The notes under the pieces were generated by a model, which made no database searches, had not been told where the DNA came from, and saw nothing but the letters and a program-made list of their open reading frames with translations. Below are positions 35,768 through 45,345 of a stretch of 64,000 bases of DNA, one piece after another. The DNA is from Pseudobdellovibrionaceae bacterium (GTDB lineage Bacteria > Bdellovibrionota > Bdellovibrionia > Bdellovibrionales > UBA1609): contig JAMLIO010000001.1 of NCBI GenBank assembly GCA_023954155.1, positions 501,322-565,321 of the forward strand. The letters are read 5' to 3'. The translations under genes and the position numbers were made by a program. Numbering within the stretch: the first letter of the stretch is position 1; every line of letters begins with the position of its first letter.

Positions 35768-36418
35768 ATGATTAAGATGCCTCCCCAAGCATACACAAAA
35801 GAAGTGCTCACGGCCGCTTTTGACTGGCTGTCCAGTCAGCCCGAGTACGTTCGTCAGAAGATCACAAGCTCTGACGATCTGGTGGGGCTATATCTTAAAT
35901 CCACGCGTTTAAAGCAAGACTTTAATAAAGACCTTTCAAGTGCCAAGAGTTTCCGTAACGAACTGCAAGACCTTGCTCAAAATTTAAAACAGTTTGAAGA
36001 AAAAGAAGAGCCTCCAGTAAAGCCCACTATGCCATCAAGAATGGCGGCGCCTCAACTTACAAAAGAGGAGTTGGCCTACCATCAGGGGCAGGCGGTGGAG
36101 AGAGCTTACGAAGGGTCCCAAGTGGCAAAGCCCCATACACCCACGATGATGCCCACAGCTTTTCATGAGCAAGAAGTAGGTAACCCTTTGGCTTCGTCCA
36201 CGCCGACATCAGGTCCTGTAACCACATCTACTCCAGCAAGCACAAAGCTGACCAAACTTTCTGAAGGGGAGCTGATCTTTAAGTTAGACAGTAAAACCAT
36301 CTCGGCGCTGAATCTGGCTAAAGACCGTTTGAACCTAAGTTCCGACACAGAAGCTCTAAGGGTTTTGGTGTCTCTAGGCGAGAAGCATCTTAAAAGACTC
36401 TTTGCCGCCGAAGACTAA
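35768..36418 (+). CDS. Hypothetical protein, unknown
   Basis: The product is 216 aa. Residues 1-80 are helical (AFDWLSSQPEYVRQKI), residues 85-165 are low-complexity Pro/Thr/Ser, and residues 170-216 (ALNLAKDRLNLSSDTEALRVLVSLG) could form a ribbon-helix-helix-like fold. That suggests a DNA- or protein-binding adaptor, without proof. ATG 35768 or 35777. It follows the sigma-54-like site. Confidence 0.5.
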   Translation: MIKMPPQAYTKEVLTAAFDWLSSQPEYVRQKITSSDDLVGLYLKSTRLKQDFNKDLSSAKSFRNELQDLAQNLKQFEEKEEPPVKPTMPSRMAAPQLTKEELAYHQGQAVERAYEGSQVAKPHTPTMMPTAFHEQEVGNPLASSTPTSGPVTTSTPASTKLTKLSEGELIFKLDSKTISALNLAKDRLNLSSDTEALRVLVSLGEKHLKRLFAAED

Positions 36419-36581
36419 ACTCACCTTTGCCTTAATAGGGCCCTCGTAACGATTTAGAGCAAAGAGACAGAGAAAGACTCTTGCCGAAGCATTTCAGTGT
36501 TAAGGCGGCATGGTCATCAGAGCATGGGCAGACTTGGAACAAGACTCTTGCTAAAGCACTCAGCCCCACTTTGATAAGCCC

Positions 36582-36608
36582 TTGAACTTGTTTGGGATTG
36601 TGTATAAT
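36582..36608 (+). promoter_or_regulatory. Sigma-70-like promoter of ileS
   Basis: A perfect TATAAT at 36603-36608 is preceded by TTGAAC at 36582-36587 with a short 15-bp spacer. It lies 60 bp upstream of the ileS ATG. Confidence 0.45.
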
Positions 36609-36668
36609 GAATAAGCTTAAAGTTTGTTCAAAATTCGGTTACTGTCGAAGTGTCATCAAGGAGCAGGA

Positions 36669-39431
36669 ATGTCTACACCTACAGAGAAGGAAAACTATTC
36701 AAAAACCCTAAAATTACCTGAGACGGAATTTCCCATGCGTGGCGATTTGCCTAAAAGAGAGCCCGAAATTCTAAAAAAATGGGAAGAGAAGAAGCAGTAC
36801 CAAAAGATGATCGCTAAAAACAAAGGGAAGACAAAATTTGTTTTCCACGATGGTCCTCCTTATGCCAACGGTGACATTCATTTGGGCCATGTGCTGAATA
36901 AGGTTTTAAAAGACATCGTTGTTAAATATAAAAATATGCAAGGCTTTCACACTGAGTTTATCCCAGGGTGGGATTGTCACGGACTTCCGATTGAGCATAA
37001 GGTTTCAAAAGAGTTAGGTGAAAAGCGAAAAGACAAAACTAAAAAAGACATCCGCGCTCTTTGTCGTGCAGAAGCACAAAAGTGGGTAGGTATACAGCGT
37101 GACCAGTTCAAACGCTTAGGCATTCTTGCAGACTGGGAAGACCCGTATTTGACTTTGCACCCCAACTACGAAGCTGAAGAGGTCAGAGAACTAGGAAGAA
37201 TGCTTAAGAATAAAGTTCTGTATCGTGGGGAAAAGCCCGTGTTTTGGTGTCCTACGCTTCAAACTGCCCTAGCGGATACAGAGGTGGAGTACCGCGACCA
37301 CAAAAGCCCTTCTATTTATGTGAAATTTGAAATTGCAGAAGAGTCACTCAAAGCTTTAGGATTGCCTGCAAAAACCAGTGTGGTCATTTGGACTACAACT
37401 CCGTGGACTTTACCTGCCAACTTTGGGATCAGCTTTCACCCTGACTTTGAGTATGCCTACTTTGACAGTTCAGTGGGTCCGATTGTGATTGCTAAAGAAC
37501 TCAAAGAAGCTTTTGAAAAGGCCACTGAAACCACTTTGGGCGATGTGAAAAAGACTTTTAAAGGTACGGAGTTTGAAAATTTAAAAGCTTTGCACCCATT
37601 TTTAGATCGCACCTCGCTTTTTGTTTTAGGGCAACATGTGACTTTAGATGCAGGGACTGGGTGTGTGCACACGGCTCCTGGGCATGGGGTGGATGACTAT
37701 AATGTGGGTCTTAAATATGGACTTCCTGTATTTAGTCCTGTGGATGAAGCGGGGAACTACACTGAAGAGTATCCAGAAATGCAGGGCCAAAATATTTTTA
37801 AAGCCAACCCTGTGATCATTGAGAAACTAAAGGAATCGGGCCACTTGATTCATGTCAGTTATTTTACACACAGTTACCCGCACAACTGGCGTTCAAAAAC
37901 ACCTCTTATTTACCGCGCGACCCCCCAGTGGTTCATCCGAGTTGATGACGAGAAGTTCAACATTAGACAAAAAGCCTTGCAAAGTATTGAGAATGAAATT
38001 GCTTTTGTGCCTGCATGGGGACAAGCGCGTTTGAAGGCCATGGTGGAAAACCGTCCCGACTGGTGTATCAGTCGCCAAAGAATTTGGGGAGTCCCCATTC
38101 CTGTGTTCTTCTGTGATTCCTGTAACGAGGCTTTGGTTAAAGAAGACATCATCAATGATATTGCTGACAAGATGGAAAAGGGCCAAGGTATTGAAGAGTA
38201 CTTTGAAGCTCCAAAAGGGACTTTCACCAAAGGCCATACATGTGAAAAGTGTGGAGGCCAAGAGTTTACAGCCTCGCAAGACATTTTAGATGTATGGTTT
38301 GACAGTGGTGTGGGCCACGCCGCCGTTCAGGCAAAAAGAGAAGGCTTAAGCGTGCCTGCTGACATTTATCTTGAAGGAAGTGATCAGCACAGAGGCTGGT
38401 TTCAGACCAGTCTGCTCACGTCAATGGCCTCCCGAGGCAGTGCTCCCTTTAAGGCTTTAGTCACTCATGGTTTTTTAAATGATGAGAAGGGCTATAAGAT
38501 GAGTAAGAGCCTTGGGAACACAATTGATCCCTCTACGGTGTTTAAACAAAATGGAGCGGAGATTTTACGTCTATGGGTCGCCTATGAAGATTTTGGTAAA
38601 GACGTCAGTGTGGGGCCTGAAATTCTAAAACGCGTGACAGAGACCTATCGTCGTATTCGTAATACCATGCGCTTTTTGTTGGGTAACACAAAGTATATAG
38701 AACAGATTGAGATGCTGAAGTTTGAAGAGTTAGACAGCTTGGATCGGTGGATTTTACATAAGCTCAATCAGCTGATCAAAGATGTGACAGCTCATTACGA
38801 TCAGTATAATTTTTATCGCGTGTATCATGCGGTGAACCAGTTTTTTACTGTGGATCTCAGTGCGTATTATTTAGATATCATTAAAGACAGATTGTATTGT
38901 GAGCCTGAATCTTCATTAAAACGCAGGTCGTCTTTGACGGCGCTTTACCATATCACCAATGATTTAACTAAAATGTTAGCGCCAATTCTTTCTTTCTTAG
39001 CCGAAGAGATTCACCCCTATTTATCTGGCCCCAAAGCGGATACGATTTGGGAGGAAAGTTTTCCGCAATTTAGAACTGAATGGAATTTTGAGGCTGTGGC
39101 CACAGAGTTTGATCAATTGATGGCCATCCGTTCAAATGTCACCAAAGTTTTAGAGGACCTGAGAAAAGAGAAGGTGATTGGTTCCAGTCTTGAGGCACGG
39201 GTGACAATCACTTTAGCAGGAGAAGACTTTAAACTGGCCACCAAATATGAAGACTTTTTAGAAGAGCTATTTATCGTTTCGCAGGTGCAATTGGCCGAAG
39301 GTCCTGAATCTGTCAAGGCCGAAAAGTATCAGGGGAATAAGTGTGCACGGTGCTGGAAGATTAAAGATGCTAAAGGCATGGACAAAAATCGCGAGGATGT
39401 TTGTCAACGTTGCGCAGAGGCATTAGTCTAG
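36669..39431 (+). CDS. ileS: Isoleucyl-tRNA synthetase
   Basis: The product is 920 aa, full length. Class I motifs: HLGH in NGDIHLGHVLNK (HIGH signature), KMSKSLGN, and the editing domain segment TTTPWTLPAN. The C-terminus carries a zinc site CARCW...CQRC. It charges tRNA-Ile and clears Val-tRNA-Ile. ATG 36669 follows AAGGAGCAGG. It is followed within 60 bp by lspA and lgt, so it heads an ileS-lspA-lgt operon. Confidence 0.95.
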   Translation: MSTPTEKENYSKTLKLPETEFPMRGDLPKREPEILKKWEEKKQYQKMIAKNKGKTKFVFHDGPPYANGDIHLGHVLNKVLKDIVVKYKNMQGFHTEFIPGWDCHGLPIEHKVSKELGEKRKDKTKKDIRALCRAEAQKWVGIQRDQFKRLGILADWEDPYLTLHPNYEAEEVRELGRMLKNKVLYRGEKPVFWCPTLQTALADTEVEYRDHKSPSIYVKFEIAEESLKALGLPAKTSVVIWTTTPWTLPANFGISFHPDFEYAYFDSSVGPIVIAKELKEAFEKATETTLGDVKKTFKGTEFENLKALHPFLDRTSLFVLGQHVTLDAGTGCVHTAPGHGVDDYNVGLKYGLPVFSPVDEAGNYTEEYPEMQGQNIFKANPVIIEKLKESGHLIHVSYFTHSYPHNWRSKTPLIYRATPQWFIRVDDEKFNIRQKALQSIENEIAFVPAWGQARLKAMVENRPDWCISRQRIWGVPIPVFFCDSCNEALVKEDIINDIADKMEKGQGIEEYFEAPKGTFTKGHTCEKCGGQEFTASQDILDVWFDSGVGHAAVQAKREGLSVPADIYLEGSDQHRGWFQTSLLTSMASRGSAPFKALVTHGFLNDEKGYKMSKSLGNTIDPSTVFKQNGAEILRLWVAYEDFGKDVSVGPEILKRVTETYRRIRNTMRFLLGNTKYIEQIEMLKFEELDSLDRWILHKLNQLIKDVTAHYDQYNFYRVYHAVNQFFTVDLSAYYLDIIKDRLYCEPESSLKRRSSLTALYHITNDLTKMLAPILSFLAEEIHPYLSGPKADTIWEESFPQFRTEWNFEAVATEFDQLMAIRSNVTKVLEDLRKEKVIGSSLEARVTITLAGEDFKLATKYEDFLEELFIVSQVQLAEGPESVKAEKYQGNKCARCWKIKDAKGMDKNREDVCQRCAEALV

Positions 39432-39483
39432 ATAGAGAAGTTTGGTTAAAATACGAGAAGGCACGACAACTGAGGTAGGACAT

Positions 39484-39984
39484 TTGAACAAGAAGTATTT
39501 ATATCTGATTTTAATAACGGCCATCGTAGTGATTTTGGATCAAATCACAAAGATGTATATCAACATCAATTTTCGCTTGGGCGAGTCTGTACCTGTCATC
39601 CAAGATATTTTTCACATCACTTATGTGAGAAATACGGGTGCGGCTTTTGGTCTTTTTAGCAATGCCAGCGAGTTGTTCAGAACCGCTTTCTTTCTATCAT
39701 TGCCACCCATTGCGATGATTGCCATTTTTATGTTTATTAAAAGCACTCCTGAAAAGGAAAAGTTGCAATGTATGGCTTTGAGTTTAGTATTTGCGGGTGC
39801 TCTTGGGAATTACATTGACCGCTTACGCTTTCGTTATGTGATCGACTTCTTGGATTTTCATTATAAGAACGTCTGGTCTTACCCTGCGTTTAACGTTGCT
39901 GACATTTCCATTGTGTGTGGTGTGATCGCATTATTTTATTTTACCTTCACTGAAGAGATTAGGAAGAAAAAGGTTAAGAGTTGA
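39484..39984 (+). CDS. lspA: Lipoprotein signal peptidase (signal peptidase II)
   Basis: The product is 166 aa with four membrane helices. Catalytic aspartates lie in GNYIDRLRF and FNVADISI, with DQITK near the N-terminus. It removes signal peptides from lipidated prolipoproteins in the inner membrane. TTG 39484 is the likely start, with GAGGTAGGA upstream. The stop overlaps the TTG of lgt. Confidence 0.95.
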   Translation: MNKKYLYLILITAIVVILDQITKMYININFRLGESVPVIQDIFHITYVRNTGAAFGLFSNASELFRTAFFLSLPPIAMIAIFMFIKSTPEKEKLQCMALSLVFAGALGNYIDRLRFRYVIDFLDFHYKNVWSYPAFNVADISIVCGVIALFYFTFTEEIRKKKVKS

Positions 39985-40781
39985 TACCTCAATTAGAAGT
40001 TTTAGGATATGCCATTCCTACTTACTTGCTGACCCTATCTATTGTTTACTGTATAGGTATTTTCTATTTTTTTAAAAGACTTGCGCGTTTCAGTTTAAAC
40101 CCTAATGTCGCTTCAGACATCTTGCTTTTAGCTATGGTCTTAGGTTTTATTGGGGCACGTGTGTTTTATATCATCTACCAAGAACCTGACTACTATATGC
40201 AAAACCCCTTCGAGATTCTGCAATTTTGGCATGGTGGTTTTGTGTATTATGGTGGATTTTTAACTGCCATGCTGGCGTGCTTTATGTACTTAAAACGTAA
40301 AAACGAAAATCTAGGTTTATGGATGGACGCCGCTGCCCCTGTGCTGGCTTTAGGGTATGGGCTGGGACGGTTAGCCTGCTTTTTTAATGGCTGCTGCTAT
40401 GGTGCCGTCTGTACACTCCCATGGGCCATTCAGTTTCCTCACCTCCATGGCGAAAGACACCCTACACAACTTTATGCGGTCGCTTTTGAACTGTCAGTAT
40501 GGGCATTATTGCTGCTGCTTGAACGCAAGGTCACTTATAAATTTAAAACATTTGGAATGTTATTCTACACATGGATCGTCGCCCACGGCATAGGCCGCAT
40601 CGTCATGGAACTCTTCCGCGACGACCCCAGAGGCGAAAAAATCTTTGGTTTTACAATCTCCACCTGCATCAGCCTCATTCTTATCGCATGGGGCACAATA
40701 AGACTCATCCAAAACATAAAAACACCAACAAGCTCTAACCCCACTGATACCAGCACAACAAAAGCAAAGAACACCTTATAA
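39981..40781 (+). CDS. lgt: Prolipoprotein diacylglyceryl transferase
   Basis: The product is 266 aa, seven-helix Lgt. The Lgt signature GRLACFFNGCCYG with the essential Arg, and HPTQLY, are present. It transfers diacylglycerol to the lipobox Cys, the step before LspA. The start is TTG 39981, overlapping the lspA stop by 4 bp. The tail ends in a Thr/Ser/Lys-rich stretch. It serves the several lipobox proteins of this window. Confidence 0.95.
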   Translation: MIPQLEVLGYAIPTYLLTLSIVYCIGIFYFFKRLARFSLNPNVASDILLLAMVLGFIGARVFYIIYQEPDYYMQNPFEILQFWHGGFVYYGGFLTAMLACFMYLKRKNENLGLWMDAAAPVLALGYGLGRLACFFNGCCYGAVCTLPWAIQFPHLHGERHPTQLYAVAFELSVWALLLLLERKVTYKFKTFGMLFYTWIVAHGIGRIVMELFRDDPRGEKIFGFTISTCISLILIAWGTIRLIQNIKTPTSSNPTDTSTTKAKNTL

Positions 40782-40888
40782 GACATATAGCTACTCAAGC
40801 GGGATCGCATTGAGTCCTGAAACACAAAAAAACAAATCCACTCTATATATCGACCACCAAAAAGCCCATCAAATATCAAGCTAGCGTT

Positions 40889-41039
40889 TGTTCTGGGTTG
40901 GGTTGGTTGAATATTTAAGTATATGGTCGAAATGCGAGTTCGGCTTGGCGTGATTTTGCGAAGGCAAAATCATGACAAACGTCACTGTCTGAGCATTTTG
41001 AGTATATACTTAAATATTCAACCAACCCAACCCAGAACA
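40889..41039. repeat. 36-bp perfect inverted repeat between lgt and ubiE
   Basis: The arms 40889-40924 and 41004-41039 are exact reverse complements. The outer part is GT-rich (TGTTCTGGGTTGGG...), the inner part AT-rich. The 79-bp loop holds a second hairpin, TGATTTTGC/GCAAAATCA (40951-40972), and short AAATGC/GCATTT arms. No T run follows. It lies between the 3' ends of convergent genes. The arms carry no duplicated flanks. Confidence 0.95.
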
Positions 41040-41056
41040 GGCGCGTCCGTCACATG

Positions 41057-41794
41057 TTATTTGGTGGCTTTGTAGATAAAGCTGGCTCCGCCCATTAGTG
41101 ATTGATATTGGATCTTCTCGAAAGGTGCGGACTGTTGGATCATGTCTATCAGTGCTTGTCCTGAGGGGAACTTAGAGCTGGATTTGCTTAAATAATTGTA
41201 AGCGTCTTTTTTGCCAGAGATGATTCCGCCAAGAATAGGCATAACTTTATTATTATAAAATTTTACGAAGGGACCTAATACACCACGTGACTCAGAACCT
41301 GTTTCTAGGATCATCATGCGACCATTAGGTTTTAATACGCGATACATTTCAGATACGGCTTTGGAAAGATCTTCGACATTTCTTAAACCATAAGAGATGC
41401 TCACAACATCAAAAGATTCATCAGCAAAGGGTAAAGCACAAGCGTCGGCAAATTGGAATCCAATCTGTGCTTTTTGGTCTTGTGCTTTTTGGCGTGCGAT
41501 TTCTAGCATGGGTTCGCAGAAGTCCGCACCTATAACAACATCGGGTCTTTTCCCTTGGGCATTATAAAAGTCAAAAGCGAGGTCACCTGTACCAGTGGCG
41601 ATGTCTAAGACATGGTCTGTGCTTTTCACATCACTCCATCGCACGAGTTTTTTGCGCCATAATCTGGCAATGCCAAAAGTGATCAGGTCATTTGCAGAGT
41701 CATAACTGCCAGAAATGTTGGAAAATAAATTTTGAATGGTTTTGGATTCAGGTCCCTTAGACGAAGAAGAGTTGGTGTTGATGTTTTGAGACAT
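41057..41794 (-). CDS. ubiE: Demethylmenaquinone methyltransferase (UbiE/MenG)
   Basis: The product is 245 aa. Class I SAM methyltransferase with the UbiE pattern: ISGSYDSANDLITFG and LWRKKL near the N-terminus, the SAM-binding DIATGTGDLAF, and SISYGLRNVEDLSKA. It performs the last menaquinone step, C-methylation of demethylmenaquinone. GGAGG precedes the ATG. It lies downstream of aroF on the same strand, opposite the men cluster. Confidence 0.93.
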   Translation of the reverse strand: MSQNINTNSSSSKGPESKTIQNLFSNISGSYDSANDLITFGIARLWRKKLVRWSDVKSTDHVLDIATGTGDLAFDFYNAQGKRPDVVIGADFCEPMLEIARQKAQDQKAQIGFQFADACALPFADESFDVVSISYGLRNVEDLSKAVSEMYRVLKPNGRMMILETGSESRGVLGPFVKFYNNKVMPILGGIISGKKDAYNYLSKSSSKFPSGQALIDMIQQSAPFEKIQYQSLMGGASFIYKATK

Positions 41795-41814
41795 AGGTCC
41801 TCCAAAAGTGGCAA

Positions 41815-42597
41815 TTACGCTTTAAGATCACGCATGAATTGAGCTAAGCGATGGGACTTTTCAAATAAGTCTTTAAAGTCTGTGAGGTTCATAGCTTGTT
41901 CTTTGTCAGAGAGGGCTTGATCTGGATTTTCGTGGACTTCTACAAGTAAGCCATCTGCACCTGCTGCGATACAGGCTAAAGACATCTCTGTAACCAGATC
42001 GGATCGTCCTGTTCCGTGAGAGGGATCGGCAATCACAGGAAAGGGGCCACCGAATTTTTTGATGTAAGCAATAGCATTGAGATCAAGAGTGTTGCGTGTG
42101 CGTGTTTCAAAACTACGAATGCCACGTTCACATAAGAAGATCTGTTCGTTGTCTTCTTTAAGGATGTAGTCAGCGGCAAATAACCATTCATCAATGGTCG
42201 CTGAGAAGGCGCGTTTTAAGAGAACGGGTTTTTTGACTTTACCTAGCTCAGAAAGCAAGGGGTAGTTGTACATGTTCCGAGCGCCCACCTGAAAGCAGTC
42301 CACCACTTCCGCCATATCAGAAATCTGACGCGGGTCTGTCACTTCACTAATGAAGCCCATATTGAAATGGCTTTTCACTTCTTGTGCCCAAGAGTAAGCT
42401 ATTTCGCCATGGCCTTGAAAGGTGTTAGGGCGGGTACGCAGTTTAAAAATACCGCCACGCAAAAGCTGAACGCCCATGTTATGAAGTTGTTCGGCAAGCT
42501 GCCAGAATTGCTCTTTAGATTCAACGGAACAGGGCCCTGCAATAATATGAAACTGGTGTGCAAAGTCTGCGTTATGTATTTGGGTGTTTAAGGCCAT
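41815..42597 (-). CDS. aroF: 3-deoxy-7-phosphoheptulonate synthase (type I-beta)
   Basis: The product is 260 aa, short DAHP synthase without a regulatory domain. Motifs: IIAGPCSVES, RGGIFKLRTRPNTFQG, LKRAFSATIDEW, CERGIRSFET and DPSHGTGR. It starts the shikimate path to chorismate, the precursor used by MenF in the divergent operon. The KDO8P synthase family is related, but the motifs fit DAHP synthase. ubiE follows 20 bp later. Confidence 0.92.
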   Translation of the reverse strand: MALNTQIHNADFAHQFHIIAGPCSVESKEQFWQLAEQLHNMGVQLLRGGIFKLRTRPNTFQGHGEIAYSWAQEVKSHFNMGFISEVTDPRQISDMAEVVDCFQVGARNMYNYPLLSELGKVKKPVLLKRAFSATIDEWLFAADYILKEDNEQIFLCERGIRSFETRTRNTLDLNAIAYIKKFGGPFPVIADPSHGTGRSDLVTEMSLACIAAGADGLLVEVHENPDQALSDKEQAMNLTDFKDLFEKSHRLAQFMRDLKA

Positions 42598-42718
42598 GTC
42601 CCATGTTCTCCGCTCAAGAGTTTAAGCATTAGACTAGCTTTGAGGTGCTGTCTACAAATTGACCCAAATAATCACGCCATAAGCTGCCTTTTTGTGAGAT
42701 TTTCGTTATAAAAGGGCT

Positions 42719-43783
42719 ATGGATGAAACAAAGTCTACGAATTTGCCACTTTTTCTACAAAAGGGCGTGCTTTTAAGCCAAGCTCCCCAACACGTTTGGG
42801 TGGCAGAAAATTGGAGCAAAAAAGCTGTGAGGTCTCAGGATTTAGGCTTTCAAGGGCCTTACGGAGGCACTTGCTTTTATAGTCCTGAGTTTGACCTTAA
42901 GTATAAAGATGAAGTCATTGTGGTTCCTCACACCTACAAGATGACGGCTCCCGAGTTAGCGGCCGAGTTGCCAGAGGTGACGATCGCACCTTCCCTGGAT
43001 TTAGATTGGCAACCAGAGCGCGAAGTGTATGAGCAAGACTATCAAGAGATCATAAAGCGTATTGATGCGGGCGAATTGATTAAAGCCGTTCCTTTTATGA
43101 ATTATATCGCGCCCAAGCCCGAGAATTTTCAGACAGAAATCTTACCTTATGTTTTACAGAATCTACTTCAACGCAGTGACATTCAATTTGTGTATGGTCT
43201 TTGGGATGAAGAGAGTGGGTTTGTAGGTTCTACTCCAGAGATTTTAGTGGAAGGTACACCAGAGGAATTGCGTGTGATGGCCTTGGCGGGAACCCAAGCC
43301 ATTGAAGATCAGAGTGATATGTTACAAAACACCAAGCTTTATGATGAACACATGGTCGTGGTGGATGATATTGCTGAAAAGCTTTCTGGTGCTGAACTCA
43401 GTTGGGGTGAGACCCATGAGGCGCCTTACGGTCCCTTGAAACATTTGCGAACTATGGGAACATTAAAAGACTTTAAAGGCGTTTTGGGCACTCTGATCAT
43501 GGAGCTGTCTCCCACGTCGGCCTTAGGTGTGTACCCCAAGGATCAGCTACAACAAAATCTGGATGTCTTACACGCCGATACGCGCGGCTCTTACGGCGCA
43601 CCCTTTGGTGTGATTGATCATGGTTTTGCGCATTTTATTGTATGCTTGCGCGGACTGTTTTGGGATCAGACGCATCTGCGCATTCGAGTGGGTGGTGGAG
43701 TGATTGCCCAAAGTCATCTTGAAGATGAGTTAAAAGAACTAGAATTAAAATTTATGAGTACAAAAACCAAGTTGGGGTTATGA
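42719..43783 (+). CDS. menF: Isochorismate synthase
   Basis: The product is 354 aa, shorter at the N-terminus than typical MenF. Chorismate-binding fold motifs: the catalytic-region Lys in DAGELIKAVPF, GSTPEILV, LAGTQAIED, YDEHMVVVDDI, SPTSALGVYPK and RGSYGAPFG. It converts chorismate to isochorismate. menD starts within its stop codon region (4-bp overlap), which identifies it as MenF rather than an anthranilate or salicylate enzyme. Confidence 0.9.
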   Translation: MDETKSTNLPLFLQKGVLLSQAPQHVWVAENWSKKAVRSQDLGFQGPYGGTCFYSPEFDLKYKDEVIVVPHTYKMTAPELAAELPEVTIAPSLDLDWQPEREVYEQDYQEIIKRIDAGELIKAVPFMNYIAPKPENFQTEILPYVLQNLLQRSDIQFVYGLWDEESGFVGSTPEILVEGTPEELRVMALAGTQAIEDQSDMLQNTKLYDEHMVVVDDIAEKLSGAELSWGETHEAPYGPLKHLRTMGTLKDFKGVLGTLIMELSPTSALGVYPKDQLQQNLDVLHADTRGSYGAPFGVIDHGFAHFIVCLRGLFWDQTHLRIRVGGGVIAQSHLEDELKELELKFMSTKTKLGL

Positions 43784-45345
43784 CAAATATTTTACAATGT
43801 AGAAACTTGATCCAAGACTTGTATGACAAAGGTGTAAGAAGTTTTGTTTTGTGCGCAGGTGCTAGAAATGCCGCCTTCATTGAGTGCTTTTCAAAATTGA
43901 CAGTGCCAGATCATGTGGATGTGCATTGGGGGTTTGAGGAAAGAAGCGCAAGTTTTTTTGCCTTAGGCAGAGCCAAACAAACAGGCTTGGGTGCGGCTGT
44001 GTTCACTACATCAGGTACAGCTTTGGTGGAAACCCATGCGGCATTAGTAGAAGCTTATTACTCCAGTGTGCCTTTAGTGGTGGTCTCTGCCGACCGCCCA
44101 CAAAAACTTTGGGGAACGGGCGCACCTCAAACTATCATTCAAAAAGATATATTTGCCACGCAGCTAGGGCCAACAGTGTCATGGACAGACCATGAACATC
44201 TTAAAAAGGTCACATTTCCTTTTCATATCAATTGTCCTATGCACGAGCCTTTGATTGACGAGCCTATGATGGAGTGGAAGTTCAACACCTCCAGATCCTT
44301 AAGTGAAAAGGACTTAAGAATGCAAGGGAGCTTTGAGCCCTTTAATAATTTAGATTTAAATATGCTATTGACAGATTATGAAGATATTAAAAAACCATTC
44401 TTTATCATCTCGGGCTTAAATTCCAAAGAGCATGACGACGTTAAGTTTTTAAATGAGATGGCGGTTCCTGTTTATGTAGAGTCCACCGCAGAAGACTTGG
44501 GTTTTAAAAATAGAGTGTCGGCCATGTCTTTTAATATGGAGTTCATCAGAAAAAACTTTGATGCTGTGATACGCATTGGTGGTATTCCGACGCATAAGTT
44601 ATGGAGACAGCTCGAAGAAGAGCGTGGAATTTCTGTTCTGAACTTTTCATCTTTAAAATTTCCAGGACGCTCAGATTCGCAGGTTCATAGTATTAAAGTG
44701 TTAAAGGACTTCATTTCAAAGTTAGAGTTAGATTCTCTTGCAGATATTTTGGGACAACTACAGGAACAGGACCAAAAGATTGAGAAGATCATCAAAAAAA
44801 ATTCTATTTCAGAAATGAACTTTTACCTTGAGATCAAAAAGAAATTAAAAGACACTGGGGCCCATGTTTTCGTAGGAAACAGTCTGCCTATACGAATGTG
44901 GGACATAGCTGGTTTTAGTAAAAGTTTTAAGGCGTTTGCTAACCGTGGAGTCAATGGCATAGATGGTTTGTTGTCCACGGCTTATGGACTGGCTTATAAA
45001 AATGAACATCCAGTAGTGGCGATTGTGGGTGATCTCAGTGCACTTTATGATTTGACTGCTCCTTGGTTTTTTACACAAGATAAGCGCAAATTTGATATCA
45101 AGATTATTATTGTGAACAATATGGGGGGGCAAATCTTTGCACCTTTGTTTGATAATCCTAAATTTATAAATTCACACAAGATCAACTTTAAAGGCTTTGC
45201 AAGCTTGTGGGGGCTGAAATACAGCAAAGTGGAAGACGCTGGCGACATTCCGAGTTTTAGTGAATGGCCAAATATCATGGAGATAGGTCCCGATAACGAA
45301 CAGACGGCAAAAGTATGGCAAGAGATCAAGAAACTCAGTTCGTAG
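43780..45345 (+). CDS. menD: SEPHCHC synthase
   Basis: The product is 521 aa, a thiamine-diphosphate enzyme joining 2-oxoglutarate to isochorismate. The N-terminal FVLCAGARNAAF, the catalytic Glu in WGFEERSASFFALG, TTSGTALVETHAA and SADRPQKLWGTGAPQ are MenD signatures. The C-terminal ThDP motif runs VGDLSALYD...NNMGGQIF. It overlaps menF by 4 bp and menH by 31 bp. Confidence 0.93.
   Translation: MTNILQCRNLIQDLYDKGVRSFVLCAGARNAAFIECFSKLTVPDHVDVHWGFEERSASFFALGRAKQTGLGAAVFTTSGTALVETHAALVEAYYSSVPLVVVSADRPQKLWGTGAPQTIIQKDIFATQLGPTVSWTDHEHLKKVTFPFHINCPMHEPLIDEPMMEWKFNTSRSLSEKDLRMQGSFEPFNNLDLNMLLTDYEDIKKPFFIISGLNSKEHDDVKFLNEMAVPVYVESTAEDLGFKNRVSAMSFNMEFIRKNFDAVIRIGGIPTHKLWRQLEEERGISVLNFSSLKFPGRSDSQVHSIKVLKDFISKLELDSLADILGQLQEQDQKIEKIIKKNSISEMNFYLEIKKKLKDTGAHVFVGNSLPIRMWDIAGFSKSFKAFANRGVNGIDGLLSTAYGLAYKNEHPVVAIVGDLSALYDLTAPWFFTQDKRKFDIKIIIVNNMGGQIFAPLFDNPKFINSHKINFKGFASLWGLKYSKVEDAGDIPSFSEWPNIMEIGPDNEQTAKVWQEIKKLSS

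Noticed and set aside
36419..36668. T-box leader in front of ileS
   Set aside because: No T-box TGGNACCGCG-like sequence or antiterminator is visible; only a promoter-like TATAAT was found.
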